From: Agrococcus sp. Marseille-P2731
GTDB taxonomy: Bacteria > Actinomycetota > Actinomycetes > Actinomycetales > Microbacteriaceae
Assembly: GCF_900117395.1 (NCBI RefSeq)
Contig: NZ_FPEG01000002.1
Span: 496,001-560,000, forward strand
DNA length: 64,000 nt
Reading direction: 5' to 3'
In this document: in pieces, positions 55,783-64,000 of the stretch
Numbering within the stretch: the first letter of the stretch is position 1
Layout of the letters: each line of letters starts with the position of its first letter
The notes under the pieces: generated by a model
The model's input: only the letters and a program-made list of their open reading frames with translations
Database searches by the model: none
What the model was told of the DNA's origin: nothing
Translations under genes and position numbers: made by a program

Positions 55783-56231
55783 CGTGCGATCCCCTCTGGC
55801 GTGGCGCCGAGCCCCGTCGACCCGTGCCCGCGCTCGCCGCGGTCCGATCCCGGCAGTCGCTCGACCTCGATGAAGCGAGCTCGCTCGACGCGCTGCACGA
55901 TGAGCTGCGCGATGCGGTCGCCCACCTCGATCCTGTGCGCCTCGCTGCCGGTGTTGAGCAGGTTGACCTTGATCTCCCCGCGGTAGCCGGCATCCACCGT
56001 GCCCGGCGCGTTGACGATCGTGATGCCGTGCTTGGCGGCGAGGCCGCTGCGCGGGTGCACGAAGGCGGCATAGCCCTCCGGCAGCGCGATCGCGATGCCC
56101 GTCGCGACCAGCGCGCGCCGACCGGGCTCGAGCGTCAGCGCCTCGGCGGCATGGATGTCGGCACCGGCATCCCCCGGGTGCGCGTAGGCGGGCACCGGCG
56201 ATCCGGTGATGAGGACTTCGACCTGCTCCAT
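55779..56231 (-). CDS. dut: dUTP diphosphatase
   Basis: Hydrolyses dUTP to dUMP, keeping uracil out of DNA. 150 residues from ATG 56231. All five family motifs: [41 protein letters not shown] and the C-terminal [19 protein letters not shown] lies 8 nt upstream of ATG, so the mRNA may have a 1-nt leader. Confidence 0.96.
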   Translation of the reverse strand: MEQVEVLITGSPVPAYAHPGDAGADIHAAEALTLEPGRRALVATGIAIALPEGYAAFVHPRSGLAAKHGITIVNAPGTVDAGYRGEIKVNLLNTGSEAHRIEVGDRIAQLIVQRVERARFIEVERLPGSDRGERGHGSTGLGATPEGIAR

Positions 56232-56310
56232 CGCAGTCGAGGCTAGCCGAGGCTGACGCTCGCGGCGAACCGGCGCTCGGCCGGCCTCGGCGGCGCGAGA
56301 TGATGGAGGC

Positions 56311-56778
56311 ATGGAATCCGCCCCCTCGCACCGCGAGCGGCTCGTGCCCTCGTGGTGGCTGCCGCTCGTCCTGCTCCTCATCGTGCCCGCGTCGCTGCTC
56401 GTCTTCCTGCCCGTCGGCATCGAGATCGGCATCGGGGTCGCCGCAGCGCTCTACGCCGTCATCATGCTCGCGCTCTGGTTGGGCGCGCCGGTGATCGAGC
56501 TGCGCGACGGCGTGCTGCGAGCCGGCCGCGCCCGGATCGGCGTCGAGCACCTAGGCACCGCGGATGCTCTGGAGGGCGTCGAGGCACGGACCGCGATGCG
56601 CTCGGGCTGGGATCCGGCCGCCCACCACGTCATCTCGCCGTGGATCAAGTCGCTCGTGCGCGTGCCGGTCGCGGACGAGGCGGATCCCACTCCCACGTGG
56701 GTCGTGAGCACGCGGCGCCCGCAGGCGCTCGCCGCGGCGATCACGGCGGCGCAGCGCACCGCGGAGCGCAGCGCCTAG
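56311..56778 (+). CDS. DUF3093 membrane protein
   Basis: 155 residues from ATG 56311. Two close helices ([20 protein letters not shown] and [18 protein letters not shown]), then a soluble domain with [22 protein letters not shown] and [29 protein letters not shown]. Matches DUF3093. Function unknown. Divergent from dut; its stop is 1 nt from the DUF4193 stop. Confidence 0.87.
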   Translation: MESAPSHRERLVPSWWLPLVLLLIVPASLLVFLPVGIEIGIGVAAALYAVIMLALWLGAPVIELRDGVLRAGRARIGVEHLGTADALEGVEARTAMRSGWDPAAHHVISPWIKSLVRVPVADEADPTPTWVVSTRRPQALAAAITAAQRTAERSA

Positions 56779-56779
56779 C

Positions 56780-57067
56780 TCAGGAGGCGCACTCCTGGCA
56801 GATCGGGCCGAGCTTCGTGTCGTGGTCGAACTGCAGGCGATCCTTCACCAGGAAGCAGTTGACGCACGTGAACTCGTGCTCCTGCGGGGGCAGCACGACG
56901 ACGTCGAGCTCGACGTCCGCGAGGTCTGCTGCAGAGAGGTCGAAGCTGCCGGGGTTGTCGGCGTCGTCATCCGTGGCGACGCTCTTCGCCGGCACGCGCT
57001 CCTTCAGCGCCTCGATCGACTCGTTCTCATCGTCGGTCTTGCGCGGGGCGTCGTAATCCGTGGCCAT
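56780..57067 (-). CDS. DUF4193 protein with zinc-ribbon cysteines
   Basis: 95 residues from ATG 57067 with AAGGAAG upstream. Acidic N-terminus (YDAPRKTDDENESIEALKER), then two CxxC pairs (Cys68/Cys71 and Cys90/Cys93) likely to bind zinc. Matches DUF4193, an abundant, conserved actinobacterial protein of unknown role. Driven by a good promoter (57110-57138). Confidence 0.9.
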   Translation of the reverse strand: MATDYDAPRKTDDENESIEALKERVPAKSVATDDDADNPGSFDLSAADLADVELDVVVLPPQEHEFTCVNCFLVKDRLQFDHDTKLGPICQECAS

Positions 57068-57109
57068 CAGGGCTTCCTTGCTGGGAGTGAGTGAGCGTCG
57101 TCGGCGCAC

Positions 57110-57138
57110 ATTCTGCACGAATCGAGCGGGGGTAGCAA
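57110..57138 (-). promoter_or_regulatory. Promoter of DUF4193
   Basis: Minus strand TTGCTA (57133-57138), 17-nt spacer, CAGAAT (57110-57115). Confidence 0.6.
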
Positions 57139-57139
57139 A

Positions 57140-57151
57140 TCAGATATCTGA
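57140..57151. promoter_or_regulatory. 12-bp palindrome between DUF4193 and sepH
   Basis: TCAGATATCTGA is a perfect palindrome directly upstream of the DUF4193 -35. It is enclosed by GCGGGGGTA (57126-57134) and TACCCCGC (57162-57169), an imperfect outer dyad. Confidence 0.5.
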
Positions 57152-57313
57152 ACAGCGTTTGTACCCCGCGCTCTGTACCCCAACGAGCGGGTGCGCACCG
57201 GGTGGGTGCACCGAACGGAACGCGCGGCGCGCCCGCCGCATTCCCGCTCAGAGCGCTCCCTGCGTGCGATGCTGACAAGACCCGACAACCACGCCAGGAA
57301 GGACCGACGAATC

Positions 57314-58552
57314 ATGCAGCAGCTGAGCGTCATCGGCGTCGAGGACGACGTGCTCATCCTCGAATCCGAGTCCGGCGAGCGCTTCCGCGTGCCCGTCGAA
57401 TCCCTGCCGGAGCACCGCAGGCCGGCAGCCGCGATCCCCGCGAGAGAGCGGAAGGCGAGGCCCCGCGACATCCAGTCCCTGATCCGCGGCGGCATGACCG
57501 CCGAGGAGGTCGCGTCCACGACGGGCGAAGAGCTCGCGTACATCGAGCGCTTCGAGGGACCGGTGGTCGCCGAGCGGGAGCACGTGCTCGACTCCGCGCT
57601 CTCCATCCCGGTCGCGTCCGGCGACATCGACCCGCTCGCGGGCGAGACGACCTTCGGTGCCGCGATCGGTGAGCGCCTCGACGACCTGCGCGCGACCGAC
57701 CGCTCCTGGTCGGCCTGGAAGGACGGCGACGGCGGCGCGTGGTCGGTGCGGCTCCGGTTCACGACCGAGGCGATCCAGCACGAGGCCCTGTGGGGCTACG
57801 AGCCCAAGAAGGCGACGCTGACGCCGCGCGGCAAGGAGGCGACGTCGCTGAGCCAGACGGGCGACGCGACGAGCGTGCTGGTCCCGCGGCTCCGCGCCAT
57901 CGACCGGCAGCAGCGGCCGACGACACCCGACGCAGCTCCTGCGCCGACGCCCGCACCGGCGGAGGACGGCGGCGCGCCGCCGATCTCGCAGCGCGCGACG
58001 CCCGACGCCGCGCGCCGGGACACGGGCCGCTTCGATTCCGACGCCTTCCGCATCCAGCGCGGCACCGCGCGTTCCGCACCGGCCCCCGTCGAGCCCGGCG
58101 TCGGGCTGGAGCAGGCTGTCGAGTCGTCGCGAGCGACCGAGCAGAGCGCCAGCGAGCGCACGAACGAGCGCGCCCCCGAGCGTCCCAAGGAGCCGACGAA
58201 GGCCGACAACCCGTGGCTGCGCCGCCGCGGCGGCGAGGTCGGCAGCCAGCCCGAGAACGTGCAGGCCGCCGCGATCAACCGTCCCGCCGCATCCACGCAG
58301 CCCAACCACACCGCCGAGCTGCTCGACGCCCTGCGCCGCCGCCGCACCGAGCGCGAGGCGGCGCTCCGCACCGCGGAATCCGGCCCGGCCCCGGTCGAGC
58401 CCGAGCAGCAGCCGATCGTGGAGCCCGCCGCCGAGGCCGAGCGCCCGCAGCGCGCCAACGGCACGGGGCCAGTCGGCACCCGCAAGCGCGGGTCCCGCGC
58501 ATCGATGCCGAGCTGGGACGAGATCGTCTTCGGCTCGCGCTCCGACGACTAG
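57314..58552 (+). CDS. sepH: Cell division protein SepH (DUF3071)
   Basis: 412 residues from ATG 57314 with AGGAAGG about 11 nt upstream. The N-terminal DUF3071 domain includes LSVIGVEDDVLILESESGER and RPRDIQSLIRGGMTAEEVAS, a helix-turn-helix-like element as described for SepH, a Streptomyces protein that stimulates FtsZ assembly. GFEGPVVAEREHV follows. Residues 210-412 are low-complexity Pro/Ala/Arg/Glu, expected to be disordered. Followed by a very long hairpin. Confidence 0.92.
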   Translation: MQQLSVIGVEDDVLILESESGERFRVPVESLPEHRRPAAAIPARERKARPRDIQSLIRGGMTAEEVASTTGEELAYIERFEGPVVAEREHVLDSALSIPVASGDIDPLAGETTFGAAIGERLDDLRATDRSWSAWKDGDGGAWSVRLRFTTEAIQHEALWGYEPKKATLTPRGKEATSLSQTGDATSVLVPRLRAIDRQQRPTTPDAAPAPTPAPAEDGGAPPISQRATPDAARRDTGRFDSDAFRIQRGTARSAPAPVEPGVGLEQAVESSRATEQSASERTNERAPERPKEPTKADNPWLRRRGGEVGSQPENVQAAAINRPAASTQPNHTAELLDALRRRRTEREAALRTAESGPAPVEPEQQPIVEPAAEAERPQRANGTGPVGTRKRGSRASMPSWDEIVFGSRSDD

Positions 58553-58559
58553 CACCGCA

Positions 58560-58617
58560 GCCGCACAGCAGGAGAGGAGGGCGTCCGAGAGGGCGCCCTC
58601 CTCTCCTGCTGTGCGGC
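58560..58617 (+). terminator. 24-bp perfect hairpin after sepH
   Basis: Arms 58560-58583 and 58594-58617 match perfectly, loop 10 nt, 7 nt after the sepH stop. The longest perfect hairpin in the window. Confidence 0.85.
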
Positions 58618-58721
58618 AGGATCGATCGCTCGCGTCCACGGACGAGTCGCCGCCCACCTGAACGAATCGTCATGTTAGGTTGCTCCCTGGCACAGTCCCG
58701 TGCACCTACAAGGAGGTAGGC

Positions 58722-60089
58722 ATGACACAGTCCGTCAACGGCGCGGCGAGAGACAACGACCGCAAGGGTCTCGGCCGCGTCGTCACCGCCGCCATGGCCG
58801 GCACGGTGGTCGAGTGGTACGAGTTCTTCCTCTACGCCACCGCCTCGACCATCGTCTTCAACCTCATCATGTTCCCGCCGTCGGACGACCCGTACGCGGC
58901 CATCATCAACGCGTTCCTCATCTACGGCGTCGGCTTCATCGCGCGCCCGCTCGGCGGCATCGTCTTCGGTCACTTCGGCGACAAGTTCGGTCGCAAGAAG
59001 CTGCTGCAGGTCGCGATCATCCTGGTCGGCGTCGCCACCTTCCTGATGGGCTGCCTGCCCACGTTCGCCCAGATCGGCTACTGGGCTCCTGCACTGCTCG
59101 TGCTGCTGCGCTTCGCGCAGGGCTTCGCGGTCGGCGGCGAGTGGGGCGGCGGCGTCCTGCTCGTGGCGGAGCACTCCCCCAACAAGGAGCGCGGCTTCTG
59201 GTCGTCGTTCCCGCAGGCCGCCGTGCCTGCCGGCAACCTGCTCGCGACGGTCGTGCTGCTGGTGCTGCAGTGGACGCTCTCCGACGACGACTTCCTCGCA
59301 TGGGGCTGGCGCATCGCGTTCTGGCTCTCCGTCGTGATCGTGGCGGTGGGCTACTACATCCGGACGCGCGTCGAGGATGCGCCGATCTTCCAGGCGGTGC
59401 GCGACGAGGTCGCCGAGTCGAAGGCGCAGTCCTACGGCGTGCTCGAGGTGCTCAAGCGCTACCCCCGCGGTGTGTTCACGGCGATGGGCCTGCGCTTCGC
59501 GGAGAACGTGCTGTACTACCTCGTCGTCACGTTCTCGATCGTGTACCTGCGGACCTACCTCGAGTACGACGTCTCCCGCATCCTGGGCCTGATGGCGATC
59601 GCGCACATCGCGCACTTCATCTTCGTGCCGATCGTGGGTCGACTCACCGACGTCGTGGGCCGCAAGCCGATGTACCTCGCCGGCGTGCTCCTGGGCTCGA
59701 CCTGGGGATTCATCGCCTTCCCGATGTTCGAGACCGGCAACGACATCGTCATCCTGCTCGGCATCATCATCGGGCTGGCGTTCCACGCGCTCATGTACGC
59801 GGGGCAGCCGGCCATCATGGCCGAGCTGTTCCCGACGCGCATGCGCTACTCGGGCGTCTCGCTGGGCTACCAGGTCACCTCGATCGTCGCCGGCTCGCTC
59901 GCGCCGATCATCGCGACCGCCCTGCTCAGCGCCTTCGGCAGCTACATCCCGGTCGCGATCTACATCGTGGTCGCGTGCGCCATCACGCTCGTCGCCGTCC
60001 TGGCGCTGCGGGAGACGAAGGGCATCTCGCTGCACGACGTCGACGACGAGGATCGCGAGCGACTGCTGGCGGAGAAGGGCACGCTCTGA
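58722..60089 (+). CDS. MFS transporter, metabolite:H+ symporter (MHS) type
   Basis: 455 residues from ATG 58722 with AAGGAGG upstream. Twelve helices; VVEWYEFFLYATAS, GGIVFGHFGDKFGRKKLL and FAQGFAVGGEWGGGVLLVAEH are signatures of the proline/betaine, shikimate and alpha-ketoglutarate family. The substrate is probably a small organic acid or compatible solute. TAGGTT at 58676-58681 is a possible -10. Downstream dehydrogenases could use the substrate, but a terminator lies between. Confidence 0.92.
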   Translation: MTQSVNGAARDNDRKGLGRVVTAAMAGTVVEWYEFFLYATASTIVFNLIMFPPSDDPYAAIINAFLIYGVGFIARPLGGIVFGHFGDKFGRKKLLQVAIILVGVATFLMGCLPTFAQIGYWAPALLVLLRFAQGFAVGGEWGGGVLLVAEHSPNKERGFWSSFPQAAVPAGNLLATVVLLVLQWTLSDDDFLAWGWRIAFWLSVVIVAVGYYIRTRVEDAPIFQAVRDEVAESKAQSYGVLEVLKRYPRGVFTAMGLRFAENVLYYLVVTFSIVYLRTYLEYDVSRILGLMAIAHIAHFIFVPIVGRLTDVVGRKPMYLAGVLLGSTWGFIAFPMFETGNDIVILLGIIIGLAFHALMYAGQPAIMAELFPTRMRYSGVSLGYQVTSIVAGSLAPIIATALLSAFGSYIPVAIYIVVACAITLVAVLALRETKGISLHDVDDEDRERLLAEKGTL

Positions 60090-60107
60090 TCGTCTGAGCG
60101 GCAGCTG

Positions 60108-60151
60108 CGACCGAGCGGGCGACGAGGGCTTCCTCGCCGCCCGCTCGGTCG
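60108..60151 (+). terminator. Terminator after MFS gene
   Basis: 20-bp stem with one A-C mismatch (60108-60127 with 60132-60151) and loop GCTT, 18 nt after the stop. Confidence 0.8.
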
Positions 60152-60194
60152 TCTCGGGATAGCCTCGGAACCACACCTTCGGAAGGGAACGACG

Positions 60195-61109
60195 ATGACG
60201 TCAATCGCCTGGATCGGCCTCGGCAACATGGGCAGCCGGATGTCCGCACACCTCGTGGACGCGGGGCACGAGGTGCGGGGGTTCGACGTCGTCGACGCCT
60301 TCCGCGAGGCTGCCGGCGCCCGGGGCATCGTGCCCGTCGGCTCGGTGGGCGAAGCGGTCGACGGGGCGGAGGTCGTCATCCTCAGCCTGCCGAAGGGCGA
60401 GCACGTGCGCGCGGTGCTCGCAGGCGACGGCGGCGTCTTCGCGCACGCAGCGCCAGGCACGCTCATCCTCGACACCTCGACGGTCGACCTGGAGACCTCC
60501 GCCTGGAGCCACAGCGAGTCGCGCTCGCGCGGCTTCCGCTTCGTCGACTCCCCCGTCTCCGGCGGCATCCAAGGCGCCGAGGCGGCGACGCTCGCGTTCA
60601 TGCTGGGCGGCGAGAGCGCCGACGTCGAGGCCGCGACGGCGATCGTCACCCCCATGGCCGGCAACGTGCTCGCCGTCGGCGAGGCGACGCACGGGATCGC
60701 CGCGAAGCTCGTCAACAACATGATGCTGGGCGTCTCGATCCTGGCGATGTCCGAGGGCGCGACGCTCGCGAAGCACCTCGGCCTCGACGCGCAGTCCTTC
60801 TTCGACGTCGCCCGCGTCTCCTCCGGCGATTCGTGGGCGGTGCGCACCTGGTACCCGGTGCCGGGCGTCGTGCCAGGGGCCGCCGCCAACGCCAACTTCG
60901 ACGCCTCCTTCTCGGCCATGCTCTGCCACAAGGACGTCGAGCTCGCGGTCGCCGGCGCTGCGGCCGCGGGCGTCGAGGTGCCCGCGGCGACGCTGATCCG
61001 CGATCAGCTGCAGCGCCTGCTCGACGACGGCTTCGGCGGCAAGGACTGCACGCTCGTGATCCGCGAGGCGAGCCCGGACGGCACCGTCGACGGGTGGGAC
61101 GGCCGCTGA
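60195..61109 (+). CDS. 3-hydroxyisobutyrate dehydrogenase-family oxidoreductase
   Basis: 304 residues from ATG 60195 with GGAAGGGAA upstream. Rossmann motif GLGNMGS (8-14), substrate motif SPVSGG (119-124), catalytic Lys171 in GIAAKLVNNMMLG. The family (3-hydroxyisobutyrate, tartronate semialdehyde, sulfolactaldehyde reductases) uses NAD(P). Its stop overlaps the alcohol dehydrogenase start (TGATG), so they are co-expressed. TAGCCT at 60160-60165 is a good -10. Confidence 0.92.
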   Translation: MTSIAWIGLGNMGSRMSAHLVDAGHEVRGFDVVDAFREAAGARGIVPVGSVGEAVDGAEVVILSLPKGEHVRAVLAGDGGVFAHAAPGTLILDTSTVDLETSAWSHSESRSRGFRFVDSPVSGGIQGAEAATLAFMLGGESADVEAATAIVTPMAGNVLAVGEATHGIAAKLVNNMMLGVSILAMSEGATLAKHLGLDAQSFFDVARVSSGDSWAVRTWYPVPGVVPGAAANANFDASFSAMLCHKDVELAVAGAAAAGVEVPAATLIRDQLQRLLDDGFGGKDCTLVIREASPDGTVDGWDGR

Positions 61110-62230
61110 TGCGCATCCGCGGTGCCGTGCTGCGGGCGATCGGCGCCGAGCACCCCTTCGCGACGACGCAGCCGCTCGAGCTCGTCGACCTCGAGCTCGA
61201 CGCACCCGCCGCCGGCGAGGTGCTCGTGCGGATCGAGGCTGCCGGGCTCTGCCACAGCGACCTCTCGGTCGTCGAGGGCGCCAGGCCCCGGCCCGTCCCG
61301 ATGCTCCTCGGGCACGAAGCAGCGGGCATCGTCGAGGCGGTCGGCGCCGGTGTCCACGACATCGCGATCGGCACCCGGGTCGTGACGACGTTCCTGCCGC
61401 GCTGCGGCGAGTGCGCGGCCTGCGCGACCGACGGCCGGCTGCCGTGCGAGCGCGGGAGCGCCGCCAACGCCGCCGGCGAGCTGCTGGGCGGCGGCCGCCG
61501 ACTGCACGAGGTCGCGGAGGACGGCAGCAGCATCGAGGTGCACCACCACCTCGGCGTCTCCGCCTTCGCCACGCACGCCGTGCTCGATCGCCGCTCGGTG
61601 GTGCCGGTCGGCGCCGACGTGCCGCCGCACGTCGCTGCGGTGCTCGGATGCGCGATGCTCACCGGCGGCGGTGCTGTCGTGAACGCGGGCAAGCCGAGCG
61701 CCGGCGACGACATCGTGATCGTGGGGCTCGGCGGTGTGGGCATGGCGGCGCTGCTGGCCGCTGCGTCGCTCGGGCTCGGCAGGGTCATCGGCGTGGATGC
61801 GGTGCCCGCCAAGCTCGACGCGGCACGAGCGCTGGGCGCGCACCTCGCGCTCTCGCCCGACGAGGCGATCGGGCAGGGGCTCCGCGCCCCCGTCGTCATC
61901 GAGGCAGCGGGTCACCCGAAGGCCTTCGAGACGGCGTTCGCCCTCACGGCGCCCGGCGGCACGACCGTGACCGTCGGCCTGCCGCATCCAGACGCTCGCG
62001 CATCGCTGTCGCCGCTGACGTTCACGGCTGAGGCGCGGACGGTCGTGGGCTCCTACCTCGGTTCCGCGGTGCCCTCGCGGGACATCCCGCGCTACGAGCA
62101 GCTGTGGCGCGAGGGCAGGCTGCCGGTGGAGTCGCTCGTGACGGCCGAGATCGGGCTCGAAGGGCTCAACGAGGCGCTCGACACGCTGGCCGAGGGCCGC
62201 GCGATCCGGCAGGTCGTGCGCTTCAGCTGA
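61109..62230 (+). CDS. Zinc-dependent alcohol dehydrogenase
   Basis: 373 residues from ATG 61109. Catalytic zinc ligands Cys48, His69/Glu70, Cys181; structural zinc cysteines Cys99, Cys102, Cys105, Cys113. NAD motif GLGGVG (206-211). Class III-like layout but substrate unclear. Its 3' end overlaps the convergent lipoprotein gene by 8 nt. Confidence 0.93.
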   Translation: MRIRGAVLRAIGAEHPFATTQPLELVDLELDAPAAGEVLVRIEAAGLCHSDLSVVEGARPRPVPMLLGHEAAGIVEAVGAGVHDIAIGTRVVTTFLPRCGECAACATDGRLPCERGSAANAAGELLGGGRRLHEVAEDGSSIEVHHHLGVSAFATHAVLDRRSVVPVGADVPPHVAAVLGCAMLTGGGAVVNAGKPSAGDDIVIVGLGGVGMAALLAAASLGLGRVIGVDAVPAKLDAARALGAHLALSPDEAIGQGLRAPVVIEAAGHPKAFETAFALTAPGGTTVTVGLPHPDARASLSPLTFTAEARTVVGSYLGSAVPSRDIPRYEQLWREGRLPVESLVTAEIGLEGLNEALDTLAEGRAIRQVVRFS

Positions 62231-62663
62231 GCCCGTCGCCCTCGCCGTCATCGCCGACGCCGTCGCACACGAGGTTCCAGCCCGGCACGATGGCCTCGAC
62301 GTCCTCCGGCGGCACTGCCGCCAGCTCGACCGACGGCACGGCCTGCGGGTAGCCGCACAGGCCGACGACGACCCACTGCGCGAACTCCGGTCCTGGGGCG
62401 CCGTCGATGACGGACTGCGCCGAGCCGACGCCCGCGGCCACGCGCGCATCGATCATGCCGATCGTGCCCTCCGGCGCGAGCGCGAGCGCCTCACCCACGG
62501 TGAGCTCACCCACGGCGCCGCCGTTCGCGGCGAAGACCGCGTCGATCTGCTGCTGCTCGAGCGGCAGCGGGCCGGGCGGGGCTGGGGTGCAGCCGACCAG
62601 CACCGCGGCGGCGAGAGCCGCGGACAGCATCGCTGCGTGCGTGCGGCGCAGTGCGCGTGCCAT
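62223..62663 (-). CDS. Small secreted lipoprotein (146 aa)
   Basis: 146 residues from ATG 62663 with GAGGAGG upstream. Signal peptide with lipobox LVGC (Cys25). The mature part is acidic and ends in EAIVPGWNLVCDGVGDDGEG; two cysteines (VGLCGYP and NLVCDG) may form a disulfide. No family recognised. Confidence 0.75.
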   Translation of the reverse strand: MARALRRTHAAMLSAALAAAVLVGCTPAPPGPLPLEQQQIDAVFAANGGAVGELTVGEALALAPEGTIGMIDARVAAGVGSAQSVIDGAPGPEFAQWVVVGLCGYPQAVPSVELAAVPPEDVEAIVPGWNLVCDGVGDDGEGDGLS

Positions 62664-62749
62664 GTCGCCTCCTCGCGAGCAGATCACCCGCTCCGCACTG
62701 TGCGACACCTCAGCGCTCGCCGCTGGACGAGCCCCGGGCGGAGCGACGC

Positions 62750-62851
62750 CTAGCGGCGGGGGTGGCCGCCGCGGCCGCGGCGCTCGGCGATGCGTCGGCT
62801 GATGAAGCCGACGACGGCGGTCGCGATCGTCATGATGAGCCATCTGCGCAT
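62750..62851 (-). CDS. 33-residue membrane microprotein
   Basis: ATG 62851 with GAGGAGAGGG upstream; 33 residues ending at TAG 62750. RRWLIMTIATAVVGFISRR is one helix, then a very basic tail (IAERRGRGGHPRR). Not in any family I recognise. The strong ribosome site and helix pattern support translation. Confidence 0.5.
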   Translation of the reverse strand: MRRWLIMTIATAVVGFISRRIAERRGRGGHPRR

Positions 62852-62920
62852 GGTGGTTCCCTCTCCTCGGTGATCAGCCCATCCTGGTGCGCGCACCTGG
62901 ATGTCCGGTCCGCGAGGGGC

Positions 62921-64000
62921 TCAGGCGAAGGCGCCGAAGCGACGCAGCGGCACTCGCAGCTCGTCCGGGGTGAGCGAGCCGTGCTGACCGAGCATGCCCC
63001 TGGCGGGGTCGGACTCGTCGAAGTAGATCGCGCGCCGACCCCTGGCCGCGATGAACACGTCACCGATCCGCGGCGCGACCTCCGGGTGCACGGTGCCGAG
63101 CCAGCCCGCCTCCACCACGTCCTGCTGCGTGGCGACCCACGCCGCGTCCCCCAGCCATGCCCGCCAAGCGTGCGCCACGTCATCCGCCGTCGCACCGTCG
63201 GCCAGGTGCAGCTGCAGGCAGCGGGGCTCGCCCGCGACGTGCGCGATGCCGCCGTGGAGCTCTGAGGGCACGATGAGGTGCCCGGATGCGTCGACGTCGA
63301 CCATCCCGTGGTCTGCGGTGACGACGAGACCGGTACCGCGAGGGAGCGCGGCGACGAGCTCGCGTACGTGGGCGTCGAGCTGCTCGAGCGCGCCGACCCA
63401 GCGGTCGCTCTGCCAGCCGTGCTCGTGGCCGAGGCGGTCGAGCTCTGGCACGTAGAGGTAGACGAGGGCGCGCTCGCGCGCGGCCCGCTCGGCGAGCGCG
63501 AAGCGGTCGGCAATGGTGCGGCCGCCGCGATACTCCGCGCCGCGCAGCACGGCGTGCGTGAAGCCGCTCGTCGCGTGCTTCGGCTCCGAGATCACGATCG
63601 ACGGCTGCTGCGGCTGCTGCTCGAAGAGGGTGGGCATGCGCTGCCAGAGCGCGGGATCCATCGACCCACCCCAGTCGCGCAGCTGGTTGCGCACGCCCTC
63701 CCCCGGCACGAGCGCGTCGTAGCCGACGAGGCCGTGCTCCCCCGCGAGCGCGCCCGTGGTGAGGCTCGCGAGAGCCACCGCGGTCGTGGAGGGGAAGCCC
63801 GCGTCGAACGAGCCTCCGCCGGCGGTCGAGAGCGTGCGCGCGTGGCCGGCTCGCTGGCCGAGCTGCGCGGCACCGAGTCCGTCGACGAGCAGCACGACGG
63901 CGCCCGTCACGGTCGGCAGCCCCAGAGGGTTCTGCTCGCCGCGCATCGCGAGCGACGAGCTCCGCAGAACGTCGGCAAGGCTCCGGGATCCTGGCGCCCT
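62921..64000 (-). CDS. Type I phosphodiesterase/nucleotide pyrophosphatase-like protein (5' end beyond window)
   Basis: The frame stays open to the right window edge. An internal ATG at 63946 exists, but the preceding codons (SRSLADVLRSSSLAMRG) look like the family's normal N-terminus. Alkaline-phosphatase-superfamily fold: VVLLVDGLGAAQL (metal), FPSTTAVALASL (Thr nucleophile), VYLYVPELDRLGHEHG and VVTADHGMVD (metal). At least 359 residues. Substrates (nucleotides or phosphodiesters) unknown. Confidence 0.88.
   Translation of the reverse strand, partial: RAPGSRSLADVLRSSSLAMRGEQNPLGLPTVTGAVVLLVDGLGAAQLGQRAGHARTLSTAGGGSFDAGFPSTTAVALASLTTGALAGEHGLVGYDALVPGEGVRNQLRDWGGSMDPALWQRMPTLFEQQPQQPSIVISEPKHATSGFTHAVLRGAEYRGGRTIADRFALAERAARERALVYLYVPELDRLGHEHGWQSDRWVGALEQLDAHVRELVAALPRGTGLVVTADHGMVDVDASGHLIVPSELHGGIAHVAGEPRCLQLHLADGATADDVAHAWRAWLGDAAWVATQQDVVEAGWLGTVHPEVAPRIGDVFIAARGRRAIYFDESDPARGMLGQHGSLTPDELRVPLRRFGAFA

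Overview
The window is high-GC, densely packed DNA in which most genes use GTG or ATG starts and G/C third positions. Gene content and order (alaS-rpsD; yebC-ruvC-ruvA-ruvB-yajC-secD-secF-relA; thrS-HIT-pdxS-pdxT; DUF3000-RNase D; dxs-acnA-DUF3159-DUF3710-dut-DUF3093-DUF4193-sepH) are those of an actinobacterium. The single-copy housekeeping genes and a short tandem repeat of the 'CGCTGG(C/T)TGAGGAGCGCGC' type suggest Micrococcales, probably Microbacteriaceae. The genus is an inference and was not tested. This is chromosomal core: no integrase, transposase, phage or CRISPR locus was seen.

Layout. 1-5047 (minus): alaS (3' end cut off by the window edge), a 59-residue membrane protein, rpsD and rarA. 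5183-7550 (plus): a membrane-anchored cyclophilin and a DUF349 protein. 7629-15620 (minus): a tightly overlapped operon of a two-domain sugar ABC ATPase, two permeases, a lipoprotein binding protein, two TIM-barrel epimerases and an Idh/MocA dehydrogenase, divergent from a ROK regulator (15717-16898). This is a complete uptake and catabolic system for an unidentified sugar or cyclitol. 16877-25557: relA, secF, secD, yajC, ruvB, ruvA, ruvC and yebC (stringent response, secretion, recombination), with one small plus-strand membrane gene splitting ruvA from ruvC. 25643-31577: a membrane protein, a DMT transporter, pdxT/pdxS (vitamin B6), a HIT hydrolase and thrS. 31663-33477: selO and a divergent 80-residue protein. 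33518-34014: tRNA-Val(GAC), tRNA-Cys(GCA) and tRNA-Gly(GCC) on minus and tRNA-Val(CAC) on plus. 34112-39790: a DUF4126-like protein, amt with a GlnR-type box, nhaA, zapE, a thiosulfate sulfurtransferase and sufE. 39791-39962: four tandem 43-bp repeats. 39974-46500: an alpha/beta hydrolase, DUF3000, RNase D, and a thiolase/FadB beta-oxidation pair. 46553-51385: a methyltransferase, nnrD, a hypothetical gene and dxs. 51459-58552: acnA, with a perfect 24-bp palindrome upstream, then DUF3159, DUF3710, dut, DUF3093, DUF4193 and sepH. 58722-64000: an MHS-type MFS transporter, a beta-hydroxyacid dehydrogenase, a zinc alcohol dehydrogenase, a small lipoprotein, a 33-residue microprotein and a type I phosphodiesterase truncated at its 5' end by the window edge.

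Two regulatory patterns stand out. First, several genes (rarA, ruvA, thrS, selO, the 80-residue gene, the alpha/beta hydrolase, DUF3000) have a TAnnnT hexamer exactly 6 nt before the start codon, the signature of leaderless transcription. The hydrolase and DUF3000 genes share a 22-bp intergenic region in which the two -10 hexamers overlap on opposite strands. Second, strong dyads mark probable operators: the acnA palindrome, the ROK site and an isolated 18-bp inverted repeat at 26288-26344. No obviously new enzymatic system was found. The uncharacterised sugar operon, the acnA palindrome and the overlapping leaderless promoters are the best candidates for something undescribed.
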